A DNA stretch of 64,000 nt, from contig NZ_JBBODE010000001.1 in assembly GCF_038002765.1 (NCBI RefSeq), positions 744,001-808,000 of the forward strand. Reading direction: 5' to 3'. The first letter of the stretch is position 1. Each line of letters begins with the position of its first letter. Positions 16,464-25,116 of this stretch are shown in pieces. The notes under the pieces are model-generated. The model did not search any database. It saw nothing but the letters and a program-made list of their open reading frames with translations, and was not told the DNA's origin. This DNA is from Peribacillus sp. FSL H8-0477 (GTDB lineage: Bacteria; Bacillota; Bacilli; Bacillales; DSM-1321). The translations under genes were made by a program, and so were the position numbers.

Positions 16464-17531
16464 TTATTTTTGCAGATCAATCAAAAGCTGATACATTTCT
16501 TCCGCCGTTTTGAATGGACGTTCTTGCTTCATTTTTGTTTTAAATGTAATTGAATTTTCATTCAGCTGATTTATGGCTTCTATAAACGCTGGATAGTTGA
16601 TATCTTCTTCTTGAAGTACTTTACAAAAGCCTTGTTTTTCAAAGCTATTTGCATTTAAAATTTGATCGCCTCGGGAAGCATTGGCACTGAGCGGAATCAA
16701 GAGCATTGGTTTTTGCAGTCCAAGAAATTCAAAAATCGAATTCGATCCAGCTCTTGATACCACCAAATTAGCGGCTGCTAATAAATCAAAGAGTTCATCA
16801 TGAACATATTCAAATGCCTGATATCCCTTACGTTCTATATCTATCAAGTTCCCTTTACCACAGATATGAATGATTTGATATGACTTTAGCAATTCATCAA
16901 GAGTCTCATGTATAACGTTATTAATTCGAACCGCTCCAAGGCTTCCACCCATTACAAGCACTATTGGTTTCATATCTGTAAACCCACAAATTTCTCTTCC
17001 TTTTACTGCATTGCCATGAAAAATCCCTTCCCTTAGAACAGCTCCAATATACAGTGCCTTTTCCTTAGGTAAAGAGCTGGCTGTTTCCGCGAAAGTCGTA
17101 AAAATCTTCGAGGAGAGCGGCATCGCAATTTTATTTGCTAATCCAGGTGTATAATCCGATTCGTGAATGAACACAGGGATTTTAAGCATTTTGGCTGCCA
17201 ATACGACTGGAACCGAGACAAATCCCCCTTTTGAAAAAATAAAATCAGGACGGATACTTTTTAATATTCTTCTTGCATCAAAGATCCCTTTTACAACACG
17301 GAATGGATCCTTCATATTCTCTAATGATATATATCTCCGCAGCTTACCAACCGAAATGACACGGTAACTGATTTGTGGAAATTCTTTTTGAATAATTGTT
17401 TTTTCGATTCCTTTTTCAGAACCAATATAAGTAACATCCCAATTATTTTTAATAAATTCAGGAATAATTGCCGCGTTCACAGAAACGTGTCCCGCTGACC
17501 CTCCACCAGTAAATACGATTTTCTTTTTCAA
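16464..17531 (-). CDS. murG: stand-alone MurG-type UDP-GlcNAc transferase
   Basis: About 355 residues with the MurG glycosyltransferase (GT28) plan: N-terminal GGGSAGHV loop, IGSEKGIEK, FSKGGFVSVPV and HESDYTPGLANK; C-terminal VMGGSLGAVRINN, YVHDELFDLLAAANLVVSRAGSNSIFE. MurG adds GlcNAc to lipid I to form lipid II. The gene is outside any division/cell-wall cluster, so it is probably a second copy, as known in the Bacillus cereus group. TTG at 17531 is preferred to GTG 17540 because GGAAGGTG is 6 bases upstream of the TTG. Confidence 0.88.
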   Translation of the reverse strand: MKKKIVFTGGGSAGHVSVNAAIIPEFIKNNWDVTYIGSEKGIEKTIIQKEFPQISYRVISVGKLRRYISLENMKDPFRVVKGIFDARRILKSIRPDFIFSKGGFVSVPVVLAAKMLKIPVFIHESDYTPGLANKIAMPLSSKIFTTFAETASSLPKEKALYIGAVLREGIFHGNAVKGREICGFTDMKPIVLVMGGSLGAVRINNVIHETLDELLKSYQIIHICGKGNLIDIERKGYQAFEYVHDELFDLLAAANLVVSRAGSNSIFEFLGLQKPMLLIPLSANASRGDQILNANSFEKQGFCKVLQEEDINYPAFIEAINQLNENSITFKTKMKQERPFKTAEEMYQLLIDLQK

Positions 17532-17751
17532 AATAATCACCTTCCAAACAAAAAATAAGTTCCCCTCATCATACCATAGGTAAACGCAGATACTAGATAG
17601 GAATAGCTGAAATCATAAAAGAGATATCCTTTACCCCTACTTCATTTAGGAAAAATAATTTTTTTATATATAAATGCACTATTTTCGAACGAGGAAGATG
17701 AACAAAAAGTTATTCTGTGATAATATAATCCTTAATTAGGGGGAATGATGC

Positions 17752-18843
17752 TTGACTATATTATCATCGCTGTATAATTGGGAAATTTGGCTTCAGCTTG
17801 GAATATCAGCTGCCATATTCCTATTCTTTTTGGCCGTACGAAGTGCTTTTACTCGGTACCTATTTAAATACCTGCTCAGCTTAGCTAGAAGACGCAATAT
17901 TACATTTGCTGCTAATTTAATGACTGTACTTGAAAAGCCTTTACGCTGGTTGATTGTTTTAATCGGCTTTATTATAGCCAGTCGATATTTTCCCTTTGAG
18001 GTTGTATCGCATGAAATCAGAATTCGGTTATTCCGTTCTGCTTTCATTATTCTTGCTACCTGGGCCCTTTTAAATATCAGTACGATCCTCACTTTGTTGT
18101 TTCCACAATTAAACAGCAAACTTGATTTAGGGGTCGATCAAATTGTTATACCATTTATTACAAAAATAATTAATATTATTTTTATTGCCCTTGGTGTTAG
18201 TATCGTAGCCGAAGAATGGGGATTTAATGTAAACGGATTTGTCGCCGGTCTAGGACTGGGAGGACTAGCCTTTGCTCTCGCAGCCAAAGATACGATCAGT
18301 AATCTATTTGGCGGGATTGTGATCATTACAGAAAAGCCATTTACCATCGGCGATTGGATTAAGACTCCAAGTGTTGAAGGTACGGTTGAGGATATCACTT
18401 TTAGGAGTACAAAGGTCCGAACGTTTGCACAAGCACTTGTAACGGTCCCTAATGCAACGTTATCTAACGAACCAATTATCAACTGGTCGAAGATGGGTAA
18501 ACGTCAGATTGCCTTTCATCTGAGAGTTTCTTATCAAACATCAAGGACAAAGCTTGAAGTACTTACGAAACAACTTGAACAAATGCTTCAGAATCATGAA
18601 GGGGTTCATAAAGACACAATCATGGTAAGGTTTGACCAGTTCAGCAGTGCAAGTCTAGATATCTATTTGTATTTCTTTACTACTGTCACTGATTACGCTG
18701 GCTATTTGGAAACCAAAGAAAATATTAATTTTAAAATCATGGACATTCTAGAACAATATGATGTGGAAATGGCCATTCCAGCCCAAAATCTAATTTTCAA
18801 GAATGAATCGGCACTGCACGAAATGACTGATTTTAACACCTAA
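17752..18843 (+). CDS. MscS-family mechanosensitive channel (YhdY-like)
   Basis: 363 residues: an N-terminal helix at 12-30, helices near 62-85, 92-115 and 125-155, then the pore helix and beta domain of MscS (GLGLGGLAFALAAKDTISNLFGG, IGDWIKTPSVEGTVEDITFRSTKVRT, VTVPNATLSNEPIINWS). The channel opens under membrane tension to release solutes during hypo-osmotic shock. TTG start at 17752 with AGGGGG 8 bases upstream; the nearby ATG pair is out of frame. Divergent from murG, ended by a strong terminator. Confidence 0.92.
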   Translation: MTILSSLYNWEIWLQLGISAAIFLFFLAVRSAFTRYLFKYLLSLARRRNITFAANLMTVLEKPLRWLIVLIGFIIASRYFPFEVVSHEIRIRLFRSAFIILATWALLNISTILTLLFPQLNSKLDLGVDQIVIPFITKIINIIFIALGVSIVAEEWGFNVNGFVAGLGLGGLAFALAAKDTISNLFGGIVIITEKPFTIGDWIKTPSVEGTVEDITFRSTKVRTFAQALVTVPNATLSNEPIINWSKMGKRQIAFHLRVSYQTSRTKLEVLTKQLEQMLQNHEGVHKDTIMVRFDQFSSASLDIYLYFFTTVTDYAGYLETKENINFKIMDILEQYDVEMAIPAQNLIFKNESALHEMTDFNT

Positions 18844-18846
18844 TCA

Positions 18847-18875
18847 ACTGCCAAGCTACCTTGGCAGTTTTTTTT
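18847..18875 (+). terminator. intrinsic terminator of mscS-like gene
   Basis: ACTGCCAAG-CTAC-CTTGGCAGT followed by eight T. Confidence 0.95.
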
Positions 18876-18940
18876 GCATGCAGAACCTTCTGATTATGTT
18901 ATACTACTTTCATTCGCAAAAAATAGTTCAGGAGTATGAT

Positions 18941-20329
18941 ATGATTCAAACTTACACAACACCACAGAAAATACGACAGCTTATTTTTATATTGGCACCC
19001 ATTCTCATTACTCAATTAGGCATTTATTCCATGACATTCTTTGATATTATGATGGCCGGTAAATATCGGACCACAGATGTTGCTGGAGTATCAATAGGAA
19101 GTTCACTCTGGATGCCTGTTTATACGGGAATAAGCGGTATATTATTAGCCCTTACACCAATTATTTCTCAAAAACTTGGAGCGAAGGATACAAAGTCGAT
19201 TCCACATTCCGTCATTCAGGCGTTATATTTAGGCCTTGTAATGGCAGCCGTCGTCATGCTCATTGGCTCCATTGTTTTAAATCCTATATTGGAACTTATG
19301 AATCTTGAGCAATCGGTCCATAATATAGCCCATGACTATTTAGTCGCTCTATCCTTTGGAATGATTCCTCTCTTCTTATATAATGTCCTCCGATCATTTA
19401 TTGATTCTCTTGGACAAACCCGTATATCCATGTTCATCACCTTACTTGCTTTACCGATTAATGTTTTATTCAATTACTTATTAATCTATGGAAAATGGGG
19501 CTTCCCCGAGCTTGGAGGCGTCGGTTCAGGGTATGCAACGGCTATCACATATTGGGTCATTATGGTGATTGCCATCTTTACGATCGTAAAGGTTCAACCT
19601 TTTGCCGGCTATAACCTATTTTCTAAGCTGTATCGTGTTGCATGGAAAGAATGGCGGGAGCTTTTAATGATTGGACTGCCTATCGGCTTAACGATATTTT
19701 TTGAGACTAGTATCTTTGCAGCCGTTACCCTTTTCATGAGTAACTATAATACACTGACGATTGCTTCCCATCAAATTGCCATGAATTTTGCTTCATTCCT
19801 ATATATGATTCCTTTAAGTATCTCGACGGGCCTAACCATTGTTGTTGGCTTTGAGGCTGGTGCAAAACGGTATAAGGATGCTCGGATTTATAGCATACTC
19901 GGAATTTCTGGAGCAATTGGTCTATCCTTACTCTGTGCCTCCGTTGTCTTTTTCTTCCGGGAGCAAATCGCTTCGATTTATTCGGTTGATTCAGACGTGA
20001 TCCAGCTTACGGCACATTTCTTGCTATACGCAACCTTCTTCCAACTATCTGATGCGCTTCAAGCACCCATTCAGGGGATACTGCGCGGCTATAAGGATGT
20101 AACCATCAGCTTCTTCATGTCGTTTATTTCATATTGGATTATCGGACTGCCTATGGGGATTCTCCTTTCTAAGTATTCATCATTGGGACCCTTTGGATAT
20201 TGGATCGGATTAATTGCGGGTCTCGCAATAGGAGCAGTCGGCCTTTTCATTAGACTCCTCTATGTTCAACGTTCGCATGACTCTAAAAGAATACAGCATC
20301 AAAAAAAGACAAAGAATCTCCTCATATAA
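18941..20329 (+). CDS. MATE-family multidrug efflux transporter
   Basis: 462 residues from ATG 18941, chosen because AGGAG is six bases upstream; the longer frame back to 18878 lies across the preceding terminator region. Twelve membrane helices in two halves with MATE features: LAPILITQLGIYSMTFFDIMMAGKY, VSIGSSLWMPVYTGISG and in the second half IGLPIGLTIFFETSIFA, IAMNFASFLYMIPLSIS. Exports cationic drugs or metabolites in exchange for Na+ or H+. The NorM/YojI branch is likely. Stop codon overlaps a bidirectional terminator. Confidence 0.93.
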   Translation: MIQTYTTPQKIRQLIFILAPILITQLGIYSMTFFDIMMAGKYRTTDVAGVSIGSSLWMPVYTGISGILLALTPIISQKLGAKDTKSIPHSVIQALYLGLVMAAVVMLIGSIVLNPILELMNLEQSVHNIAHDYLVALSFGMIPLFLYNVLRSFIDSLGQTRISMFITLLALPINVLFNYLLIYGKWGFPELGGVGSGYATAITYWVIMVIAIFTIVKVQPFAGYNLFSKLYRVAWKEWRELLMIGLPIGLTIFFETSIFAAVTLFMSNYNTLTIASHQIAMNFASFLYMIPLSISTGLTIVVGFEAGAKRYKDARIYSILGISGAIGLSLLCASVVFFFREQIASIYSVDSDVIQLTAHFLLYATFFQLSDALQAPIQGILRGYKDVTISFFMSFISYWIIGLPMGILLSKYSSLGPFGYWIGLIAGLAIGAVGLFIRLLYVQRSHDSKRIQHQKKTKNLLI

Positions 20330-20348
20330 TGGAGATCTTTGTCTTTTT
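20304..20348. terminator. bidirectional intrinsic terminator
   Basis: AAAGACAAAGAATCTCC and GGAGATCTTTGTCTTT form a 16-17 bp stem with A/T runs on both sides, shared by the convergent MATE and SDR genes. Confidence 0.9.
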
Positions 20349-21121
20349 TATTGGAGAAATACTTTTCGTAAAACATCTTTTCCGCCTGTAATGGGAATCA
20401 CGCTGCCTGTAATAAAATCAGATTTACTATCACATAAAAACGCAATCACTCTTGCCACATCTTCCCCTGTCCCAGGACGTCCTACGGGAACATCCGTGTC
20501 CTGCTCTAGTTGTGCTTCACTAATACTGCTTTCTTTCCATTCGCCGATAATATCACCGGGACAAACCATGTTGGCAGTAATTCCATAGGAAGCTTCTTCA
20601 AGTGCAAGGGTCTTAGTTAAGGAGGTCAACCCTGTTTTGGCTGCAGCAAAGGCAGAGCGGTAAATCCAACCAGGCGCCGTTTCCGAACGATCAAATCCTA
20701 AGGTAATAATTCTCCCCCAGCCATTATTCCTCATATGCGGCACAATTTCCTTTGCCATGTAGAAAAAACCCGTTAAATTACCATTCATTAAGTAATTCCA
20801 CTCTTCACTCGAATACTCGAGCATCGGTTTTCGTTCATGAATATAAGGACCTGCGTTGTGGATAAAAACATCAATTCGCCCAAATGATTGAATGACTGTA
20901 TTCACCACTGAATGACAATCCTTTTCGTCTGCTGCATCACCACGAATTGCAATTGCTTGTACACCATAAGATTCAATTAGTTCAGCTGCTAATTGCTCAG
21001 CCTGAACCTTGCTTTCTTTATACGTTACCGCAATATTCATTCCCGTTTCTGCAAGTACACAGGCGGTTTTCCGTCCAATTCCAGTTGCTCCTCCAGTTAT
21101 AACAGCTACTTTTATCTTCAC
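20348..21121 (-). CDS. SDR-fold protein lacking the canonical catalytic Ser/Tyr
   Basis: 257 residues with a classical short-chain dehydrogenase fold: TGGATGIG cofactor loop (9-16), HNAG (about 89-92), and C-terminal CPGDI and FITGSVIPITGG. The active site is altered. The usual SS of strand 5 reads GF (IITLGF) and the catalytic Y-x3-K reads F-AAA-K, so Ser and Tyr are replaced while Lys remains. It may bind NAD(P) without normal reductase activity, or use other residues. Similar to YtkK-type proteins by length. GTG start with GAGGT upstream. Monocistronic. Confidence 0.85.
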   Translation of the reverse strand: MKIKVAVITGGATGIGRKTACVLAETGMNIAVTYKESKVQAEQLAAELIESYGVQAIAIRGDAADEKDCHSVVNTVIQSFGRIDVFIHNAGPYIHERKPMLEYSSEEWNYLMNGNLTGFFYMAKEIVPHMRNNGWGRIITLGFDRSETAPGWIYRSAFAAAKTGLTSLTKTLALEEASYGITANMVCPGDIIGEWKESSISEAQLEQDTDVPVGRPGTGEDVARVIAFLCDSKSDFITGSVIPITGGKDVLRKVFLQ

Positions 21122-21221
21122 AAAATTTTACCTCTTCATATAAAGTATTTAGATACAGTATATTATACATAATTATTCTTCAGACACTAAATTTAAGAAT
21201 TATCCGGCTTCCCACTCATTA

Positions 21222-21248
21222 ACGGTCAGTGGGGCAAATGCATACAAT
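21222..21248 (+). promoter_or_regulatory. candidate sigmaK/sigmaE-type sporulation promoter
   Basis: AC, 17-base spacer, then CATACAAT. The -10 fits sigmaK (CATANNNT) and sigmaE (CATACANT), and the AC at the -35 fits sigmaK. It lies 35 bases upstream of the Hsp20-like ATG. Confidence 0.5.
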
Positions 21249-21282
21249 GGTATGACTTGAAACCTAACGAAAGGAGGAAGAA

Positions 21283-21777
21283 ATGATGTTTCCCTGGAAT
21301 ATGCTTTTTTCCAAAAATAAGCAAACAGATTTTACAAATAAGATGAATCCCAATGACGTTCAATCGTTTATTAATCAATTATTTTCTCAGGTCATTCCAG
21401 AAAACATGCAGCAAATGATGAATCAGAAGCAAGCGGAAGGTTTCCCCTCTTTCCAGGGAGCTGAGCAGGCTGCAAAAGAACAACAACAGCAACCTTCCAA
21501 TCCCCTTCAGGCTACCGTTTTCGAAACACATACAGACGTGTATGTACGTATTCCATTAAAAGATCCAGCTTCAGTTAAACAGATGAAAATCTATCATACA
21601 TCTAATCAATCAATTGTTGAAGGTTTCCCAGAACCAGGTGACCGGCATGTCATTACCCTTCCTGCTACCGTGAAGAAAAAAGGAGCTTCCGCTCACTATA
21701 AAGATGAAACATTGGAAATAAAACTACAGAAGAATAATGATCTTCAATATTCTGAAATTGATGTGTCAGGATTATAA
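21283..21777 (+). CDS. Hsp20/alpha-crystallin-like protein (CotP/GerT-like)
   Basis: 164 residues. Residues 1-75 are low complexity with Gln/Asn/Met-rich segments (ENMQQMMNQKQ, KEQQQQPSNP). From about 78 a small beta domain resembles the alpha-crystallin core (TVFETHTDVYVRIPLKDP, RHVITLPATV, YKDETLEIKLQK). Bacillus proteins of this plan include spore coat protein CotP and germination protein GerT. ATG at 21283 follows AAAGGAGG. A sigmaK-like promoter upstream agrees with a spore-coat role, but the assignment is inference. Confidence 0.68.
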   Translation: MMFPWNMLFSKNKQTDFTNKMNPNDVQSFINQLFSQVIPENMQQMMNQKQAEGFPSFQGAEQAAKEQQQQPSNPLQATVFETHTDVYVRIPLKDPASVKQMKIYHTSNQSIVEGFPEPGDRHVITLPATVKKKGASAHYKDETLEIKLQKNNDLQYSEIDVSGL

Positions 21778-21822
21778 CCCTATCCAGCTGTCCGTTTAGA
21801 GTGAGAACAGATCGGAAACATC

Positions 21823-21856
21823 AAAAAAAAAAGCCAGACCAATTTGGCCTGACTTT
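21823..21856 (-). terminator. intrinsic terminator of the CAP-domain gene
   Basis: On the minus strand AGTCAGGCC-AAATT-GGTCTGGCT followed by a run of about ten U. Confidence 0.88.
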
Positions 21857-21872
21857 TCTAACTTTCCAAGCA

Positions 21873-22832
21873 TTATTTTCCGATGAACATTTGAGTCCAG
21901 TAGTTTCCTGATTCTACGTGTCCAACACCAATGTGAGTAAAGTTTGCACTTAAGATGTTCGCACGGTGACCTTCACTATTCATCCAAGATGTTACTACTT
22001 GTTGAGGTGTTGTTTGTCCCATTGCAATATTTTCTCCTGCAGCACTATAGTTGATTCCGAAAGACTTCATCATATCAAACGGAGAACCATACGTTGGGCT
22101 TGTATGATCAAAATAATTCTTATCTTTCATATCTTGTGATTTGATGCCTGCAACTTTACTAAGTTCAGTATCCATTTCTAATGCTTTTAGCCCTTGTTTT
22201 GACCGTTCAGCATTTGTCAATGCAACAACTTCTTTTTCAAATGCACTGATTTCAGAATTCACAGCTTCCTTAGGAGCCGCTTCTTCTTTAGTTGTTTCTT
22301 GTTTTGCCGGTTCTTGTGTTGTAGTTGTTTCAGGTGTTTCTTCTTTTACCGGTGCTTTTACTTCTTCTTTCACTGGTGCTTTAACTTCTTCTTTCACTGG
22401 TGCTTTTGCTTCTTCTTTCACTGGCGCTTTTACTTCTTCTTTAACTGGTGCCTTAACTTCTTCTTTCACTGGTGCTTTTGCTTCTTCTTTCACTGGTGCC
22501 TTAACTTCTTCTTTCACTGGTGCTTTTACAGATGGTTCTTCTGCTTTTACTGTTTGTTCTTGTGCTTTTACTTTTTTCATTACTTTAGTGATTGTTTCTT
22601 CTGGTGATACGTTGAATTGATGTACAAGAACTTTAAACTGTTCCGGTGAAAATGTTTTAGTAGTTTTTGCAAAATATTGTTCGATCAACTTTTGCATTTC
22701 TTGATTCGTTGCATTCTGGATGCAGATTGACTTGTATTCTTTGTTTACACTAGCAGCCTCAGTTGTTTGAGCCCCAGTTCCTGTAAAGATTAGAGCAGCT
22801 GCTGCTGCAACAGTAATGATTACTTTTTTCAT
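21873..22832 (-). CDS. secreted CAP-domain (SCP/PR-1) protein with octapeptide repeats (YkwD-like)
   Basis: 319 residues. A signal peptide (MKKVIITVAAAAALIFTGTG) is followed by a folded N-terminal part to about residue 95, a Lys/Glu/Pro/Ala repeat region (about 104-170, unit KAPVKEEV or KAPVKEEA, roughly eight copies), a Thr/Glu linker and a C-terminal CAP domain (about 200-319) with LTNAERSKQGL, HTSPTYGSPFDMM, GENIAMG and SEGHRANIL. Extracellular; CAP proteins of Bacillus are of unknown biochemical role. ATG follows AAGGAGG. Confidence 0.92.
   Translation of the reverse strand: MKKVIITVAAAAALIFTGTGAQTTEAASVNKEYKSICIQNATNQEMQKLIEQYFAKTTKTFSPEQFKVLVHQFNVSPEETITKVMKKVKAQEQTVKAEEPSVKAPVKEEVKAPVKEEAKAPVKEEVKAPVKEEVKAPVKEEAKAPVKEEVKAPVKEEVKAPVKEETPETTTTQEPAKQETTKEEAAPKEAVNSEISAFEKEVVALTNAERSKQGLKALEMDTELSKVAGIKSQDMKDKNYFDHTSPTYGSPFDMMKSFGINYSAAGENIAMGQTTPQQVVTSWMNSEGHRANILSANFTHIGVGHVESGNYWTQMFIGK
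22322..22520 (-). repeat. 24-bp coding tandem repeats (KAPVKEEV/A units)
   Basis: About eight units of 24 bp inside the CAP-protein gene, varying mainly at one codon (Val/Ala) and in third positions. The repeat forms a probable extended spacer between the two folded parts and is prone to copy-number change. Confidence 0.9.
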
Positions 22833-23218
22833 TTAAAATTCCTCCTTGTTTCTAGTAGCCTTGCCTCTGAAACTATCATAGCATGGCTTTTTCTGTAACA
22901 TTTGGACCAAGAATTCCCTAGAAAACAAGAATAAAATCTTTCGCTTCTTCCTCTGAAAAATGAGGCGAGAAATCCGCTGTTTATCCAATTTTTATGTAAA
23001 AGTAGCTTGTTCAATAAATAATCTTGCCGATTGTCAATGGTAGTTGCCACCTATAGAAGAAATAAACAACCAGTATTCTAGTATTGACAACTCTTAAACT
23101 AGCTTTCTTATGTAACAGATTTTACGTATATATTACGACTATTAAAAATTATTAACGAGATAAATGAACATAAAAAAAAACACTTCGCGAAGGTTGTTCC
23201 GCAAAGTGTCATGCTTGA
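22833..23218. other. gene-free stretch upstream of the CAP gene
   Basis: About 385 bases. It contains the 5' region of the CAP gene, with a possible extended -10 (TGCTATGAT on the minus strand), and the terminator of the YtkA-like lipoprotein gene. No coding frame has a ribosome site. Confidence 0.6.
23172..23209 (-). terminator. intrinsic terminator of the two-component operon
   Basis: ACACTTTGCGGA pairs with TTCGCGAAGTGT (12 bp with two GU pairs), then nine U on the minus strand, just after the lipoprotein stop. Confidence 0.85.
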
Positions 23219-23704
23219 TTAATGATGCTCTGAACTGTCGTGTTCACTCGAATCCTTGTCTTTCTCCATATTCTCCATTTGACTGTTGCCGCCATCTTCC
23301 GGGTCACTTGGCTTGCCGACGATAAATTCCTTTTTCGGCATACTGTGCATTCCGCGGGCAGTCACATGTGCGTATACATAATAAGTTCCCTCTTGGTCAA
23401 ATGTTTTTTCTATTTTATAACTGCCATCCTTATTATGTTTGGCAGCTATCATTTCGTGCTGTTCATCTTTTGACCGCCATATTTCAAATTTCACTTCATC
23501 TGCATCCGCAACGGCTTCATCCCCTTGGCTGACCCTGGCATCAAACGTAATGGATTGATTTACCTCACTTTTATCAGGAGTTAGTGAAAGTTCAACTTCT
23601 AACAGCTTTGGAATTTCCGTTTCTTGGGTATCTTCTTTTCCACAGCCTGCGATAATGGCAGTTACTGCTAGCAGTATAAATAAAACTCGTTTCATCATCA
23701 TCAT
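23219..23704 (-). CDS. YtkA-like lipoprotein
   Basis: Up to 161 residues. Signal sequence with lipobox (AIIAGC) is followed by a beta-sandwich with the YtkA/FixH-like pattern (ELSLTPDKSEVNQSITFDARV, VKFEIWRSKDEQHEMIAAKHNKDG, GTYYVYAHVTARGMHSMPKKEF) and a His/Asp/Ser-rich tail (DSSEHDSSEHH). Exported and lipid-anchored; the His-rich tail and Met/His motif suggest metal contact, which is inference. Four ATG codons open the frame; GAGGA spacing favours the third (23698). Last gene of a four-gene operon, 17 bases after the kinase gene. Confidence 0.82.
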   Translation of the reverse strand: MMMMKRVLFILLAVTAIIAGCGKEDTQETEIPKLLEVELSLTPDKSEVNQSITFDARVSQGDEAVADADEVKFEIWRSKDEQHEMIAAKHNKDGSYKIEKTFDQEGTYYVYAHVTARGMHSMPKKEFIVGKPSDPEDGGNSQMENMEKDKDSSEHDSSEHH

Positions 23705-23721
23705 TCCTCTTTCCTGCTCTA

Positions 23722-25116
23722 TTAGCTTACACTCGGAAAAGACAGCCGTACGGTTGTACCTTTTCCTACTTCACTTTCAATTGTAGCTGTGCCTTTTTGA
23801 AGAACAACCATTTGCTTTACAATGGCTAAGCCTAATCCTGTTCCACCGTCATACCTGCTTCGTGCCTTATTTACTCGATAAAAACGGTCCATAACGTGCG
23901 GGATATCTTCTTTAGGAATCCCAACGCCTGAATCTTTAATCTTCAGGACTACCTGTTCACTCTCACTGGTTAGCTGGACATCGATTACACCGCCAGAAGG
24001 GGAATACTTCATTGCATTGTCCAATACATTATAAAGGATTTGCTTTAGCTGACTTTCATCCGCAATAATAATTGAATCTGGGTCAAGGGATAAGGAGAGG
24101 CTAAGTCCGCTTTCCTCCATCTTCAAAGAATACTGCTCAAAGAAATCTTCTAAAAATTGCGCTAAGGCAACGGGCACCTGATTAACAAGTTTTTCATTGT
24201 TCATTTTTGCTAAATCCATTAAGTTTGTAACAAGTTTTTCTAAACGATTGCTTTCAGACAAAATAAGCGTAAGGTATTTATCTTGATCTTCAGCTTTCAC
24301 TACATCATCGAGAATGGCTTGCGTATAGCCGGTCACATAACTCAAGGGTGTTCTTAACTCGTGTGAAACGTTCTCAATGAATTCCCTTTTTTTCGCTTCT
24401 TCTTGATAAATGGAACTGGCCATTTCATTAAACGCTGCAGCGAGGTTTCCTATTTCATCTCTGCTGTTTACCTTCACTTTTATAGAATAATCACCATTTG
24501 ATACTTTTTTGGCCGCTTCCTCTATTTCTTTTATCGGTTTATACAGCCGTTTTAGCCACTTTGTACCAAGAAAAATAGCAGCGATGACAAAGATAAGAGC
24601 CGCTGCCAGCCATTTATACGCAAACTCTTGTAAAACTTCTTTTATCGAATCGACTGTAACATATGTATAAATGATTCCCTCAAGTCTTCCCTCATCGACA
24701 AGCGGCGTAACCGCAGCGACTATTTTACGATTAAACCGTTCTTCATATTCCTCTTTTTGAATCACTTCTCCATTAATTAATTGCTGTCTTTCTTCCTCAG
24801 ATATAAGGGAATCATAATCGATTTCGAAGGGTAGACAGGCACTTAACTCTCGAGGGTTGCTGACAATAAAAATTTCACTGTCTATTTTTGTATTTAACCA
24901 TTCTATCTGCTCTTTATATGCTTCAGAAATTTCTCCGCCTTGATACTCTGCAGCAAGCTTGCCAGCAACTTCGACCATATTCGTCTTTAACTTTTCAACA
25001 TATAAGTGCTTATAATAATACTGTGACAGGGAGTATGCAAATACGATGGAGAAAACAATAGTTATCAGAATCGTGATCCACAGTTTAAAGGATAGAGAAA
25101 AGAAATTACGCTTCAT
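23722..25116 (-). CDS. sensor histidine kinase with HAMP domain
   Basis: 464 residues from ATG 25116, which overlaps the response-regulator stop (ATGAAGCGTAA). Two membrane helices (about 12-30 and 169-185) flank a roughly 135-residue outside domain. HAMP is at 186-238, phospho-acceptor His252 in VSHELRTPLS, then N box NAMKYSPSGG, G1 DSGVGIP and G2 GGTGLGLAIVKQM. Autophosphorylates and passes phosphate to the adjacent regulator. The sensed signal is unknown; lipoproteins encoded on both sides suggest an envelope stimulus. Confidence 0.94.
   Translation of the reverse strand: MKRNFFSLSFKLWITILITIVFSIVFAYSLSQYYYKHLYVEKLKTNMVEVAGKLAAEYQGGEISEAYKEQIEWLNTKIDSEIFIVSNPRELSACLPFEIDYDSLISEEERQQLINGEVIQKEEYEERFNRKIVAAVTPLVDEGRLEGIIYTYVTVDSIKEVLQEFAYKWLAAALIFVIAAIFLGTKWLKRLYKPIKEIEEAAKKVSNGDYSIKVKVNSRDEIGNLAAAFNEMASSIYQEEAKKREFIENVSHELRTPLSYVTGYTQAILDDVVKAEDQDKYLTLILSESNRLEKLVTNLMDLAKMNNEKLVNQVPVALAQFLEDFFEQYSLKMEESGLSLSLSLDPDSIIIADESQLKQILYNVLDNAMKYSPSGGVIDVQLTSESEQVVLKIKDSGVGIPKEDIPHVMDRFYRVNKARSRYDGGTGLGLAIVKQMVVLQKGTATIESEVGKGTTVRLSFPSVS

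Noticed and set aside
22829-23050. Minus-strand 73-codon frame upstream of the CAP gene
   Set aside because: Covers the promoter region of the CAP gene and lacks a ribosome site.
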